Shown here: piece after piece, positions 35,286-49,500 of the stretch
Position numbering within the stretch: position 1 is the stretch's first letter
Layout: every line of letters starts with the position of its first letter
Notes under the pieces: model-generated
Told to the model about the DNA's origin: nothing
Database searches by the model: none
The model's input: only the letters and a program-made list of their open reading frames with translations
Position numbers and translations under genes: made by a program
Source: Serinus canaria
Lineage: Eukaryota; Chordata; Aves; Passeriformes; Fringillidae
DNA length: 64,000 bases
Direction of reading: 5' to 3'
NCBI RefSeq assembly: GCF_022539315.1
Contig: NC_066316.1
Coordinates: forward strand, 30,567,245 to 30,631,244

Positions 35286-38200
35286 CTGAGGCAATGCTTG
35301 GGTTTTTTGGTGGGACGGGGGAGGAGGGGGATTACTCAGGGAACAAGAAGAATCTGGAAATGTAATCAGAGCAATGTCTTTGCTTTCTACACTTCTGTTT
35401 AAGTGTAATAACTGAAGAACTGCATGGGGACACAAAGGTGTGCAAGCACACACCTCTAAAGCCACCCAGGCTTCTGGCTGCTTTTTCGTGACTGGGATTC
35501 GATGGGTTTCAGATGTTTAGCTTGCCAAATGCAGCTTGGGAAGAAAGGAGGCAAATTAAAGATCTAGTAAATGCAATGAAGAGGAACAAATTACTTGAGA
35601 TTAAGATGATATTAGAAACGGAAGATAAAAAAAATGCATTTTAGCACTCAAATTCCCCTGTTGAAACCTTTAGCTTCCTAAAATCTGAAAAAGGCCCCTA
35701 GTGCCCAGATGCTTTTCTTTTTTCTCCAGCTTTTTCAGTTTACCTGGTAAAGTATTGATTCTTTCTTCAAACTTTACCCTGCTATACTGTTACACCAGTG
35801 TGCTGTAATACTGCTGCTATTGTAAACCTGTAGACACTTATCCCTGGGAAATACGTGTATAGAGGACTGCAGAAAGAGCAGCTCATGTTATACAGCTACA
35901 CCTGGGCAGTACTGGCACAACTGGGAGAAAAGTACAGACAGGAGGCTGCACTGGTCCAGCCTTGGCTTCTTCCATGTCTGCACATTAGGTGCCTCACCAG
36001 CCCAAACTCTTGAAGGAGGAATGGCTTTTGCGTTGGAGAAGCACTGAGTGTGATCCACTGCGCAGAGTTTTGACACTGTGCACTTTAAAGGGAACATTTT
36101 GAAGTTAATCTCTCTGGCAGCTCTCTGCAATGCGAGGTTGAGTTTTACGAAGCCAGCGCTGTAAAATGGAGTAACTTTGGGTTGGTGCAGTACCTAAGTA
36201 ATCCCAAGAGCACTTTGCAAAGTGGCAAAGTACATATGAATACAGCGTGTGCGTAGGCAGGAGATAACAAGGAGCTGAGGAGAAGAACAGTTTTGCTGGG
36301 GAGGAGGTGGAATGAAGTGGGAGTGGGGTTCCCAGCCCCAGTGCTGAGCCTCTGCAGCACCTTTAGCTGCTTTATTGCCAGGCAGGAATGAAGGATGAGG
36401 TGCCAATGGGGCAGCTGGTGCGGGCTGGGTGAAGGCAGGGGGGCCACAGACAGGACAGGAGTGTGTTTGGCAGGACAAACCTGATTTTGTGTTGGGTTCT
36501 GGGCATTTTATTTCCCTTCATGTCTCTGCCATACCAGTTCGCAAGACATGATTGGCAGCTTTCCCTTGCAATTTATTTGATCATGGTAATTTTTTTGACA
36601 GGCTTCCTTGTGATTTTTTAATATATCAAATAGAGTTTAATAATAGCCTGCTATTAAGTCCTTCTGTTTTTCCCTTGGGATTTTCTTATGACTGTTGCCT
36701 CTCTTACCTATTTGAAGCTCTGAATCTCTTTTCCAACTGTGAAGAACTTAGCAGTGTGAGTGCATGCATAATATGTAAAAACATTTAGCAGAATTGTTGT
36801 TATGCTTGGGAATTAATAAATGGCATTATTGGGGATAATGGAAGGATAAATCAGGCTTGCCTTATTTACAGGGCTATTCCTGTTAAGTTCAGTGGGACAG
36901 GTTGGGCCAAGGATGGTCTCCAGAAGGGTTTTATTTTATTTTTAAATTCAAATTTTATTTCCATTCATCTTTTGAAGATGAATTTTTTCATTGGCTCCAG
37001 GATCAAGTGACCTCAGAAGAGAAAAACCTCAGTGAGAGCAAAATAAAGTAAATTCTGCAGTATACATAATGGCTTTGAATTATCAAAGACAGTAAAATGA
37101 AAGTGGCTCTATGCATTTAATCAAAGTAGGTTAAGCACATCTAAATGGCACCTAATGCGACATGATTACATTCTGTAATGGGGGAGAAAAAATCCTCTTG
37201 TTTTCCTTATTTCCCTGACACTATTGGTGCTGTATCTTTCACTACCTATTTTCTATCTCCACACATGGTAGGCCCACTTGTTTTTTTCTGCTCTTTGGTT
37301 TTACTGGTATTTTTCAAGAAAGTCAGAAATTCTTGTCTTCTGCTCGTTCCCTTCGTATGCAGGGTTGAAATGGGGGTAGCACAAAGCCTGATCTCACCTG
37401 TCAGTATTCAGGTGCACAAAGGGAGACTCAGATCTTTCCTTATCTCTTCTCATCTGCTTGCTATCACTCTGGTTGTTTTGCCACTGTGTGATCCTTCAAA
37501 TTTCTCCCCCTTCTCCTCTCCAACCCAGACTTTTCTGTGGTCCCTTCCAGAAAAGATATGTGCCAGATACAGCTACGTTTGGCTGAATTTGGAGTCAGAG
37601 TTCACAGGTGGATACTGGCTGTTTGCAGCAGTGTGAGGGTAATGTAATACTGTAAAACCCTGCATGCCAGCAACAGACACAGATTTGCAGTTGTGGTGTG
37701 CTTGTGGGAGAAGGCCATAACAGCAGTAACAGGATGGCTGCTGGTAGGAGCTGTACCACCAATTCAACCCTCTGCCTATGTGTTGGAAGGACAGAGGAAA
37801 AGATACTTAAGTGTGCCAACCAAATCAACAATAAGGATCATATAAGAAGAGGAACTGACAGTGATTTGCAGAGTAATCTCTGCTCTGTATAAAGCTTAGA
37901 CATGCAGAAGTCCTCAGGTTCCAGCAACTGTCTCCAAAGCCAGTCAGTTCAAAAGAAGATTTTGTGGTGTGAATTTACCTCTGGAACTTACATGGATTGA
38001 TCAAATTTCCTGATTTAAACCTTTATTAATTGGGGAATATTTTCCAGGATATTATGCAGCCAAGGATTATTCCTTTGTCTGCAGTGTGAAATTCCTTTAG
38101 TCTTTTTACATTTTCTCTTTTGTCTCTCTTTTTCCTCTTTGCTTGCAATGACATTTGTTATGCTCATTGGAAGGAAATGTTATTCTTCTTAGCTAATATT

Positions 38201-38396
38201 TTGATTCCTCTTGCATAGTTAGAGGACTCCAGTGGAAGGCTGTGTTGAGGTCACACCACAGCTGTATGGTGGTGACAGCTAGACAAGAATTTCATTCATG
38301 CTGAAGAGCATGGCTCAGGAGAGCCACTCACCGTAAAGGAGACAAATTGTACATTTCAAAAAGACTGGTAAAATAACTTTCAAGGAAGAAAATGAC

Positions 38397-38580
38397 ATAA
38401 AATGGTTTGGGTTGGAAGGGACTGTAAAGATCATCGTGTTCCAACTGTCCTTCCATGGGCAGGGACATCTTCCACTAGACCAAGTTGCTCAAGCACCATC
38501 CAACCTGGCCTTGAACACTTGCATGGATAGGGAGTCCACAACTACTCTGGGCAGCCTGTTCCACTGTCTAGATCTTAGGT
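38397..38580 (-). mobile_element. CR1 LINE 3' end, minus strand
   Basis: The plus strand reads AATGGTTTGGGTTGGAAGGG, TCCTTCCATGGGCAGGGACA, CAAGCACCATCCAACCTGGC and GGGCAGCCTGTTCCACTG, the hallmark reversed 3' untranslated region of avian CR1. About 185 bp remain, truncated at the 5' end. The sequence is much closer to consensus than the copies at 13.2 and 19.5 kb, so this is one of the youngest insertions here. It contains no coding part. Confidence 0.95.
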
Positions 38581-41500
38581 TTTCCTGAATTTTCTCACAG
38601 GCTTTCTGAAACAGTCAAAACCAGCAGAAAGCTTGAAATCCAAGTTAATTTTGAATTAAAAGCTATTAGCTTTTCAGAACTCTTAGGCCATTTCAGGGAA
38701 TGCTTCATTAGCTGTAGCTACATAGCATTTTTCTAGAGCACTGATAAGTGATTGATGATGCAAAACCAGGGAAGTTAATAGAAAGTGACACGTGTATTTT
38801 GTAACCAATAGAAATAAGAAGTAAAGAAGAAAAAGTACTGCTTCCTTAGTGAAAAGATACAGAAAGAAACTTCAGTCCCCTCCTACACATTGTGTCCCGT
38901 TCTGTTCCCCAGTGCAATGAAGACAAGAGGAGAAGAGGGATGGGAATTTATTTATAGTTTTGGCACCAGGAATAAAAATAAATGGCTGAAAGTCTGTGGA
39001 AGTTCTTTGTAACTTTCTGAATTTTTAGGTATGAATAGAGTGTATGGAGAAACTAGTATGCACCCTTTTTCTTTCCACTGGTTTGTCATTGCCTCTGGAT
39101 TTTTATGTCTCAAGTGCCTGCTTATTGTAGGAACCAGGGGGCTGAATCACTCCAGGCAGCCCACAGGTCTGGTGACTTCATTTCCTGGGTTATATAAAAT
39201 CCAAACTTCCTAACAAATTGTCTGCAGGAAGTGTTTACCACATTGATATAGAACAATTAGAGTGCGCAGAAACGTGGCCAGGTTGAAAAAACAATTACGT
39301 GAAACATTGACATTATTTATAAAGACCTTTAAACATGGCAGAGGGGTTTCCAGCCAGTGAGCCACCAACCAACCTGCCTGCCTGAGTTCTGGGGCAGAAG
39401 TGTTTAGTTAGCTGTCAGGGCTAGATTTATTGTGAAGGGTTGTGACCTGTGTGGAAAAAATACAATTAAGGCATTATGTCTAGTTTACTCCATTCTCTCT
39501 AATAAATTGCTCACCTGTGTAGAACAAGAGATCTTATATTAGTTTTTGTTAACGTGGATGTTCAGTATGTCTGCTGATGTCCCTAAAGTTTGGATTTAAA
39601 TAGTCTAATTAACAACTGAGTATGTTGTTTTGTGTGGGGAGATGGCCTCCTACTGCAAAAATTTGCTTTTGTTCTGAGCTGTTTGGAGCCAAGAAGAATG
39701 AGAGCTCCCTGCACTAGCATGGTGATGCTGCAGGAAATAAGGTTGACAGAAACAAGAACCACCTATTAATCTCTCTCTCTCCTTAGAGTTACAAGTTAGA
39801 CAAGTATTTCCCCATCCTAGGTAGTCTACAGGCTCTTGGGTACCTATTTCACACCAAAAGTGCAGCTTTTGCCCAAATCATTCTTCATAAATCAAAACAG
39901 CAAGAAAACAACAAGAAACAGAAACCTGTTGACAATATGCCACTTCTAAATTTATGTTTTTGCTTTCTAAAGACCCCAACCAAAACAACAACTTATGCAG
40001 CTGTCATTGGCTTCTTATGGAAGCCATGTTTGGTAAACCTTGATTCTCTGACCAAGTTCTGTTAGTTAGTTTTATGGTTTGCAAATTTTCATCAGGATGG
40101 CAGGCTTCTGTTCATGTAATATTTCAAATCACACCCATCAAGTGAATTTTTATCAACATGTGTAAACAGAACCTTGGCCTGGAGTTTGAAAAGAAGACGG
40201 ATGCAGCTTCTGTGATGCGCTGTCCAGCATTACCTTTATGCAGAAGATGAAGCAGCAGAGAAATTGGGAAAAGTACATCTTCACATTCACCTGGAAATGT
40301 GGAAATGCAGAAAGCAAGTCAGCAAGCTACGTAAGTGAGCTGGTATTTGGCTGTTTCAGCATAACTTTAAGTAAGATCTGAAACAGATATTGCTTTGACT
40401 GCTATTTTGTATGCAGCAGTGGAAATTTGCTCTCTGAATTGTGACTATCTCAGGGGTTCTTGCTTGGATGTGAAGAATGCTCACCTCTAGGGAGTCCCCA
40501 GTGTAACTTTTTGTCCTTACATTCTTAAGTCAGAATCATTGGTGCCGCACAGGACTTATTAAAATTCAGCCACTAAGGGGATTGGTGTTACACACCACCA
40601 CTGTCAAAGGATTAAATTTCCCAAATGAGCCACTTAAGTGGTTCATAACTTCTTTGAGCCACATGTTTTCTTTATGGAAATTCTGTGTTAGAACTTTTTG
40701 TCAGAAGGCTAATTGTTTAAAATTTGGGGTTTTTTGCTTTTAGTTGATAGCATTCAGATCTCTTGCTGTGAAATTGCAGCTTTCTTTAGTTTTCCAAGAA
40801 AGCCTTGCTTCTGCTAAGTATCTGGTTAATTTCTTGCCTAACTTCACTGACATGTTTGGCTATTGCAGGATCTTTAGTGTGTTATCTTTGTAGAAGGCCA
40901 TAATACTGCAGTCTGCAAATTTCCCATTTAAAGCAGCACTCTTTAAGACCATTTCCATTGGTATAAAATGTCTTTCTCACTCTAAGTTTTCTCATCTGTG
41001 AAAGGATTGTGATATTTCATTACTCTGACAAAATACTGAAACCTCTGGACAGCAGGACTCATATGGCTCTTAAATATCATGCTACACTTAATTCTGTGTC
41101 AGGACTCCTAAATAGAAATAGTATGATTTTGAGAGATGGGGAGCAAATACAGCTGAAATGAAACGTAGAACATCACTCTGCATACTCTGCTTAACTATAT
41201 TGACTGCTGGAATCAGGGTCTCATGAAGGAGAACGGATTATTACTATGTGCTGAAACTGTCAGTGGTTAAACTTGAATGTAACCAAATATAGGGCTAGAG
41301 ACCTAAGCTTTTGCATCTGAGTTTGGAGAGAGTTTGACATTTACAAAATTATGAGCTTTTATTTTGTTGCAGTTTTGGCAGACCCAAAGCATCTCAGAGG
41401 AAGCATCTAAAATTACTAAATACTTTTAAGCTTTTGGCCTTAGAATTTAGCCTCTGCTACCCATTTTGTCTTTGCTGGGATGCAGCCACTTAAAGCACAA

Positions 41501-44500
41501 GTTTTAAAGATTCAAATAGAGATATCTTCTTCAATTCATATCATAATTCATGTTGCTATCTAAATTAATGTCCTCCAAGTTTATGCTGCAATTTGTAAAG
41601 AGAGCATGCTCTTAACATATGTTTCATGTTAGAGAATGAAACAGTTGCAGTTTGTCTCAACTTTAAGTTGTACTGCAGGCCTTGAATAAGCCCGAGGACA
41701 TGCATACATGTAGACTGAGCTCTTGCTGTATCAGTAAAAATTATATGCCTTTGATGCATCATTTATTGCATTAATCAACCTTTAGCAGTATTAAACTGCT
41801 TCTGGGGAATTTTTTAAAGACTGCTTGAACCCTTTGAGATTTCATTCTCCCTGTTCTCCAAGTCTGACTGTTATCATTTTAAAACAAACAAATGATTTCC
41901 CTAGCCCCCTCATCCCCAATCAATCCTGAAGAAAAAACTGTCAGCTTTAGAAATATGGAGGTAAATATGGAGAAAGTAAATGGCTTTTTTTTTTTTTTCC
42001 CTATCACTTTGCCTTTGGGAAGGAAGATTTGAATGGTGATAATCAGAAATATCTGGAAAATACATATGTAAAGAGCTTAATAGAAAATAGAGAGTGTACA
42101 TTTCTCCTCTTAAAATAATACAACAAAAACAAATTCTGAGTGTCTGGGTAGGAATATAATGGAAGCAAAGGTGATTGTTTACAATGTAGTAATAAAGCCA
42201 GGAAGGGTGTTTTCAGCTCTGCTTGCTCTGCTGCATGGCTTTTGAGCTACCATGGCAGAGTATATGTGAGAAATTGCCATCATTATAGCCAATCTGGAAA
42301 AGGTAGATGCAATTCTCTCCCTAGTAGAGAGAATATTGTGCCCAGAGAGCTGGGCAGTCCTTAGGTCTCTGGAAATCTGTAGCCAGGGTGGCGTCTGGAT
42401 TTGGTGTTTGGCTCATAGATCTTTCACTAAGCTGCTGTGTCTGATCCCTTTAAGTGTTTTTTCCAATGTGTTGTTCTGGTTTTGCCTTGCCTGTCCTTGA
42501 AAGGCTTGAGGCACTGATGCAGAATCAGCTCTCACCTCATATTGCCCAGGCATTCCCCTTCAACTGGAAAAAGACTTGCATGCACAGATTAGGTAGTTCA
42601 GTGTTTGCTGTGTGATGCTTCATATGGGCTGTATAAGATTGATGGGGTGGGAGCTGATTCACCATCTACCTGTTAGCATGTGTGTGCTTATTTTAATTGC
42701 AGGTACTTCCTGCAGGTATTCCTTGCTGTGAGATCCCTGCTTAATCAACACCTTTCTTACAAGTTACTGCTCTTAGCCTCAGATGAAAGGCCTGGCTGTT
42801 GGGAACTGAGATTCTGGCTAAGATGCAAGGACACAGGGTAGATAAGAAATAATAGTGTATGGGAGCAAATGAATGCCAGCAGTATTCTGCAAGTACATAT
42901 CTTTGTTGTCCTCACTCTGCAGAAGTCACAGCCATCAGTGCCAATGAAACAGTCCTGTAGGATAAAGGCCATCATCTTTTGCCAGCCCTGTAGCAGAGTG
43001 GTGCTCTCATTAGCTGTGTCTGAGGGAAAGGTCCTGTCTGGCTCTGAACATCTACAGAATCAGAGCTCTGCGTCTCGGCACTGGTGGGAAGGAAGAATGG
43101 CCTTCAGGCAGTACTCCTTTTATTTTCTTTTAGTGGCCAAGATGGAATGCTATTTTGACCCAGTCAGACAAAATTAGTGTGATTCTATTTGTATCTGTCG
43201 CACTCATCTTAGCTGCAGAATAATTTGTTTATCAAATTATTTGTGAATATGTATGTCTTCAGCATGGTACAAGATAGAGCAACTCTGCCTGTCTTTTGAA
43301 GAATTCAGATGGGATTAGGCCTTCAGCAAGAGTAAAACTGGCCTTCAGTTTGGTGGAGAAGTGCTAGACAACATGGATTATATCTTTCTTAGTTTATTGC
43401 TGCTAATGTAAATGCTGTATGCTTCAGTTTGTGCCTCCCTTAGTATGACTTAACAAAATAAGGCTGGTATAAAGAAATAGAAAATATGGAAAAAATGTAG
43501 CAGAGCAGAAAAATTTTCTCTGTAAACCAGAGTATTTCATCAAAAAATCATAAAAACTTTTATTCCTGAGACTGAAAACAAGGGCATTTATCGAGTCATG
43601 GTACACAATCTCTTGTTAAAAATCTCTCTAAAATGCCAAATATTAGTTTGCACTCTGACATAAATATCCTTTTTAGCAGGCTTGTACAAACTAGCAAGTG
43701 GGATACAGTTTTGATATGCCTGGTGGTGCACACGACTACCTTCATGGCCCATTCACCTCTTTGATGTTTCTTATAGGTTCTGAAGGAGTCAGGGCTTATC
43801 TGTTCTGTTAAATTTTTTGTGTGATATATGGGAAATCAGTTCTGGTTTATATTTCTGCCCAATTAGTATAAAATGCAGAGAGAGGTGCCTTGATGCTACA
43901 GAGATAAGTCCAAGTAAATTCTCCAGTAGGTTCTATGGGCTGTCCACCTAGCTTGTTGGTTTTGGAAAGAAACAGATGTGCTTTTGACAGTATTTTGTGT
44001 GTGATGATGTTGCAGATAGGTAAAAGACAAACACTTTTGTTTTGCCAATTGCATTCAGCTTTACAAAACCAACATAGATAAAATTGGCTTTGGGTGACAT
44101 TAGGTAAACCATTTAAAATAAAGATAACCTTTTTTGATAGGCTAATTTTCTAAGTGAAAGTAGCTGTGGGCAGATGCTGGGAGGTGCAGGGAAGCAGGCA
44201 ATGAAGGACACCCTGGGGGAAAAGTGTATCTCTTTACCAAGGTCTCATCCCATGGAAATATAGGCTGTTCCCCCCCAAGGTCTGCAGCTCTTCTGCATTT
44301 GCAGAGCAGTGACTGCCTGTGAGAGGAACATCCTGGGATTCCTCTCTGCAGTGCTGTGAAGCTGTCGTTTTTAGCAATGTCACTGCTGCTTCCTGTTTAT
44401 GGGAAATTCATGGTGGGAATAAGATTGTTTTGGATTACCGCTCAAATAGAGTCAAACTCCTGAGAGCCAGACCTGTGCCTGTTTGGATGACTTCAGAAAT

Positions 44501-46391
44501 CCACTCCTCTTGCTGTACCTCAGCTTTTCCACCTTCCCATTGGTGCTTTCTCCTGCCTGGAGCTGGATTTCTGTCCCACCAAACAGTGGGGGGCTTGGTA
44601 GGGGCAAATCCTTGATATTACACTACCCACCCTGTTGAATTTTTTGGTCTGTGGCTCACAGCTGATGTAGACAGTTTTACTCTGGTTGTATAAAATAAAC
44701 CTAGGTGATTTCTCTCATCTGAGGAGGTGAAGCATCTCAGTTAGTGCCTGCAGGAGAGCTCACTTAGCTTATTGGCTTTCCTTTAGTGCTTTCCACACTC
44801 TTGTCCTTACTCTCAGGAATTGCATAGTCATACTGTCTCCCTGTGTTGGTACTGCCCTTAGTTTCCTATGACCTTTACTGCTTTTGAGGTCCTATTTAGC
44901 TGTTTCACATCATTATTGTTAAAAATTAGTTCCTGCTGGTCTGTCCCCTTAGTGTTGGGTGGTGGTGGTCTCTGTCTTCTTATCATTTACTGTCTGATAG
45001 GGTGAAGGATCACTAACCAAAATGCTTGTTATGGAGAGAAAAATTAAGGATTGCATCTGCCAATGAAGGATGCCATGCAACTAGTAAAGATTTTCTCCTT
45101 ATTCCCTAAAATATCTACATCTCTCTGCATTTTAAGCACAGGAATAGAATTAAGGTATAAAATATTCTCTTCATTATCATTAAGAACATTGCTTCATGGC
45201 CTCTTTTATAAATCAGTAACGGAGGGTAATGGAGCAGAAGGTTCTCTCTGAGATCTTAATTAATCCAAGCAGAGATGTGTGTCTGTGATGTGAGTTAGGA
45301 TTAAAAATTAGCTCTAAAAACAAAGCAGCCTATGCAAAATTGATGAACACTGGCCTATAAAACAATTCAGTGAATGAGTTCCCATCTGTAATGTGGCATT
45401 CCTTGAAATAATTGGCCAAGGCAGTCTTCATCAGAGGAGGTAGTAAAGTCTGAATGAATAATTTTATCACTTTAAGTTAATTTATGATGGTGTGGAGAGG
45501 ATGACAGATATGTTCTTTCATTGAGCCAGACCCTCGTATGTTACCGTGGCCTTATAAGAAGATGCTCTTTTTACTTTTTGAGCTGCACCTTGAATACAGA
45601 GGCCTGTGATCTGCTTGGGTGGCTCAGCCAATCTCTGAGGGAGGGAAGGTATCCAGGAACAAAGTGTAAGAGTGTGTATGTGGGCATCAGAGAAGAGAGA
45701 GAGGTTGGAGGAATGACAGGCTTCCATGTCAGAAAGTGAACTTCTTCCCTACGCACGCCTGCAGGAGTGGGTGTTGAGGGGAGGCTGACTGCCTGACTTG
45801 CTTCTGGAAATCATCCATGTTTTCAGCAGAGTGAAAAGAACATTATTTTTATTGCTATTAAAAAGTGCTTCTGCACTTACAGTGTCTGTGAGTATTACAG
45901 TGCTGCTCAGTGGAAGATTAGCTGAAAGTCACAGGATGTGTTTAGTCTGATGCCTTGGGAGGCCCCAATCTGCATTGCATCTTTTGTGGTCTCAAAAACT
46001 GAGTACAGAGGATTAGAAGGTTCCTGTGGTCAGTGATAGCATGCAGGAGGCCTTCACATGGGGCAGGGTTGCTCTTTGGTGAGCTGTGGGAGGAGAAAGT
46101 GCAGGCCATGAGGATTATGAGCAAGGAGAGGCAAGAAAAAGCATATAAGAGGACACATATTGTCCAAGGGAAAGAAGGGTGACTAATGGTCATTTCCAAA
46201 GGCTCCAAGTATAGAGTGGCATTGGGAGCCAGGCATTACATTGCTCCAAAAAGAAGTGTCTGTGTGTATGGGCTGGGGGCCTGGGGTATGTGGCACCAGG
46301 ACTGAAGGACAGGGGTGATGACAAATGAAAAGTGGTGGCTCCTGTGTTTCCTCTGTAAGGAATGAATGCTGCCAAATTATTGATTTTATAT
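38581..46391. other. unique non-coding DNA
   Basis: No gene or confident repeat is seen apart from a T14 run at 41985-41998. The interval 39235-39520 has features of a conserved element and is listed as a finding. Short open frames on both strands are unrecognised. Confidence 0.6.
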
Positions 46392-46552
46392 TTTTGGTTG
46401 TTTTTTGGTTTGTTGGGGTTTTTTTGGTTGGATTTTTGTGGCTTTTTTTTTCTTTTTTTTTTTTTTTTTTTTTGGGGGGTTTGGTGTTTTTTTTGGGGTT
46501 TTTTTGTTGTTTTTTTTTTTTTTTTGTTTTGTTTTTGTTTTTTTGTTTTTTT
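46392..46552. repeat. T/G-rich low-complexity tract
   Basis: About 160 bp contain almost only T and G, with long T runs broken by GG and GGGG. The stretch produces long but meaningless open frames in all directions: poly-Phe/Gly/Cys on plus and poly-Lys/Pro on minus. Strong strand asymmetry of this kind can form purine-rich triplex-like DNA. Confidence 0.92.
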
Positions 46553-49500
46553 CACTTGCTGCTTTATTCTGTGGGGAGACTATGTAGCCCAACATTTCCT
46601 GTTGCTGTTAGGGTAAGATGTCTCATTTCAGCTGAAAGAATATGGGAAGATGAGAATGATAAGGTGTTCAGTGGCCAGCTGCCCTTGTGTATAATAGGGG
46701 CCCAGAAGACAGGGGTGTGAGAAAGGTGCTTTGGATGGGCACTGTTGCTGTGGCACGCTTGCTCTGCTCATCCTGGATGTTGCCCTGCTAGTCAGAGAAG
46801 TCAGCTGCCTCCCTTTGCTCCTCATGATAGCATAGCAAGTTTGATGAGTTGTGGTATGGCCCGAGCAACAGGTCTGGTGTGTTGCATTATCCTGCCCAAG
46901 CTGCAGCGATCAAGGGCAGGACTGCTCAGTAGGTACTCCCAGACAGCCCCAGCCACCTGGTCTGCCAACCTTATTATACCTCCCCTCATTTCTTCACCCT
47001 TCTCTCTCCATTTCCATAGCTTCCTCTTAACTAGCAACTAGCCAGTGAAAGCAGTTTGCTTAGGTACCTTCCTGAGCCCACAGTACCATGGGGCTGGAGT
47101 GTCTGGAGGTGGTTATTCTGGCCATGGTCTTGTTATTTTTAGAGCTGGATTAGGTAGCCTTCTGTGCTACCTTTAGGCATTTTGTGTACCCCTCTTTGGC
47201 AGCATCAGCCAAAGGAGGGTGTGCAAAGTGTGCCACAGAAAAATGAGCATTTGTCGACAAGCCTTTTCCTTGCCAGCAACACTGAAGCAGAAGCGTATAC
47301 CCGGCAACTCTGTGTGCTGCAAATAGTCTTTGTTACCAGCAATTAAGGATTGGATGGGATTTTAAAGAATTATATTGGCATCTGTTAAACTTAACCCTTT
47401 CAAATCCAGTCATTATTTGGCACAAAATTTGCTTTGACTTCTGCAGCTAGTACAATGCAGAGATTGAGAATGCAAGCCTGTATCAAAGCAGAAGAAAATT
47501 AGCGAGGGACATGACTGTGCCTCTGGTAGCACTGTGCTACCTGAGGGGACAGGGAGAAATCACAAATCCTCTGCAGGGACTTTGTTGCCTTCCCATGAGA
47601 AATGCCTAGTCTGGCAGGTCAGATCCACTCTCATTCTTCACTTTTCTTAACACTCATGTCTTTTGAGAGTCAGAAACCCAGTTCTCCAAAGATACAGAAT
47701 GGTTACCTCTGAAGTATGGGGTGGTGCTCCCCACTCTACCCTCAGTCTTCTCTCTTTCTAGCTCATTAGGGAACCCTTGCCAATTAGGTCTCCCAAGAAC
47801 TAGTTAGACAGGAATAGGTCTGCTGTAAATGTATCAGATTAACTGCATGTATTCTTTACATTGCTTGTGAGTAAATGATTGTGTTCTCTGGGTAGTTCAT
47901 AAATGTGTCTAATTCTTCATGTAATCCTCACCAAAAAAAAACCAACAAAAACAAAAATCCCAAACAAATGCATAAGAGACTAGTAGTCAAGGGCACAATT
48001 CCTCAGTGGAATAAAAAGAATGAAAATTTTTTTAGCCCAAGTTAGAGGGCTGACAAATCCAAAGAATATTTAGTAGCAGTTTTGAAAACGTAATCCAGTG
48101 CTCTTTTCTGTTTACTTTTATTCCTTTCAGCTATTTTTTCTTTGTTTTCTTTTGGTGTTTTTCCCCCTCCAATTTTATCAATTACATGCTGAAAATTCAG
48201 GGATGAGTTAAAGTGCAGGAAAGATTAGCTCCAGCTTTATTGAGAAATAACTCTTACTCAGTGAGTGTCCAAAATATCCAAAAAGGAAGAAAAATGAGTG
48301 TACTCTTTGTGGACCTATACCCGTTTGTAACGTGACTAATTACTGTTAAGTAATTCCTAACACTTCAGTAGTGGCCATAACTGAATTTTAGGAGCACAAA
48401 AGAGCATAAGGCTAAAAGAAGCAGCAAAGTTTATTAAAACAGAGTAGGGTGGGAAAGTCCAGCACCTCCTCTGGACATATTCAGAGTGTGGGGAAGAGCT
48501 GGTGTCCCTGACATCCTTCCATCACAGAAATGTGTCACCTAGACAAAGTGCATGAAGGACAGCTTGTTTGATGCCTCCCAAAATGTATCTATTCCTCTTT
48601 ATGGTTTGGAAGTGAACTGATGCCCTGGCTTGCTTCTGCCAGTGCCATGGCAAGTGCTGTGAAGGAAGGGGTGTGGAAATGTTCCTTGTGAGCTCTGTGC
48701 TTGTACCCCAGTAGCTGCTTTGGAAGGATGTGGAGAGGAGGCACAGGTTAGATGAGATTTGTATTCTTACAGCAGAGGGTAAGCATCTTGCTCCACCTGC
48801 CCTTCCCTATTCCTGCCCCCCAAGCTCCTGAAGCATACTTCTGGTTTGTATGTTGTTCAGCACTCTTCCCTTATTGTTTTTCTGACATAACTCATCTTAT
48901 TCCACAGAGTTGGGCAAGCCTAGCAGTAAAATAAAGCAATGGTTAACTAATCAAAGCCCAAGACAAAAGTATTAGTGCTTAGAAGGCTAATGACTATAGG
49001 AACAAACTATGTGGTTATAGTCTTTGTTTAAAGTGAGGTGCCTCCTGAGCTCTCTCAGTACATCTCAAAGGCTGTGTTGCACCTACTTACTTGAGGAAGA
49101 TGACCTGATCTCTTCCTACATCAGATAAGTTCTTCAAAATTTGGGGGAATTCAATTTCCTATATAATGTTGCTGGTCTTATTTTCAATAACAGGCCAGTA
49201 ACCAAGCACTTTGCCAAGATCTGCTGCTTCTCTCCAATAGTCAGTCTCTTGGTCATCCTCTCCCCAGCAGGAGGGAAGGTTTTAGGAGAGAGCATTGGTA
49301 GCTCCACAAAGGACTCCTGCATACACTTGTGCACCCATTTCTGGGGGCAAAAGGCAAAACTTCCATCTGCTCTTTGTGGGGTGAGAGGACAGGATTGCCA
49401 GAGAAGCTTCCCTGAGAGACATGACTGTAGCAATAGTAGTGACTGCACACTGATGGTGGGTAGCTCCTCTGAAGAAAGAGCAGTTGTCTGCCTCACATCT

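Larger units (their letters stand above)
32401..38396. other. unique non-coding DNA
   Basis: No gene is visible. The stretch includes possible regulatory blocks at 33060-33400 and 36960-37165, a T21 run, an A13 run (34788-34800), and a nested GC-rich inverted repeat at 35235-35285. The 152-codon open frame at 37178-37636 is hydrophobic and low in complexity and matches nothing I know. Confidence 0.6.

Noticed and set aside
37178..37636. 152-codon hydrophobic open frame on plus
   Set aside because: It has no family resemblance, no clear splice sites and no support from neighbours. Pyrimidine-rich DNA yields such hydrophobic frames by chance.
46190..46720. Open frames of 60 to 131 codons on both strands (poly-Phe/Gly and poly-Lys/Pro)
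   Set aside because: They are translations of the T/G-rich low-complexity tract and have no protein character.
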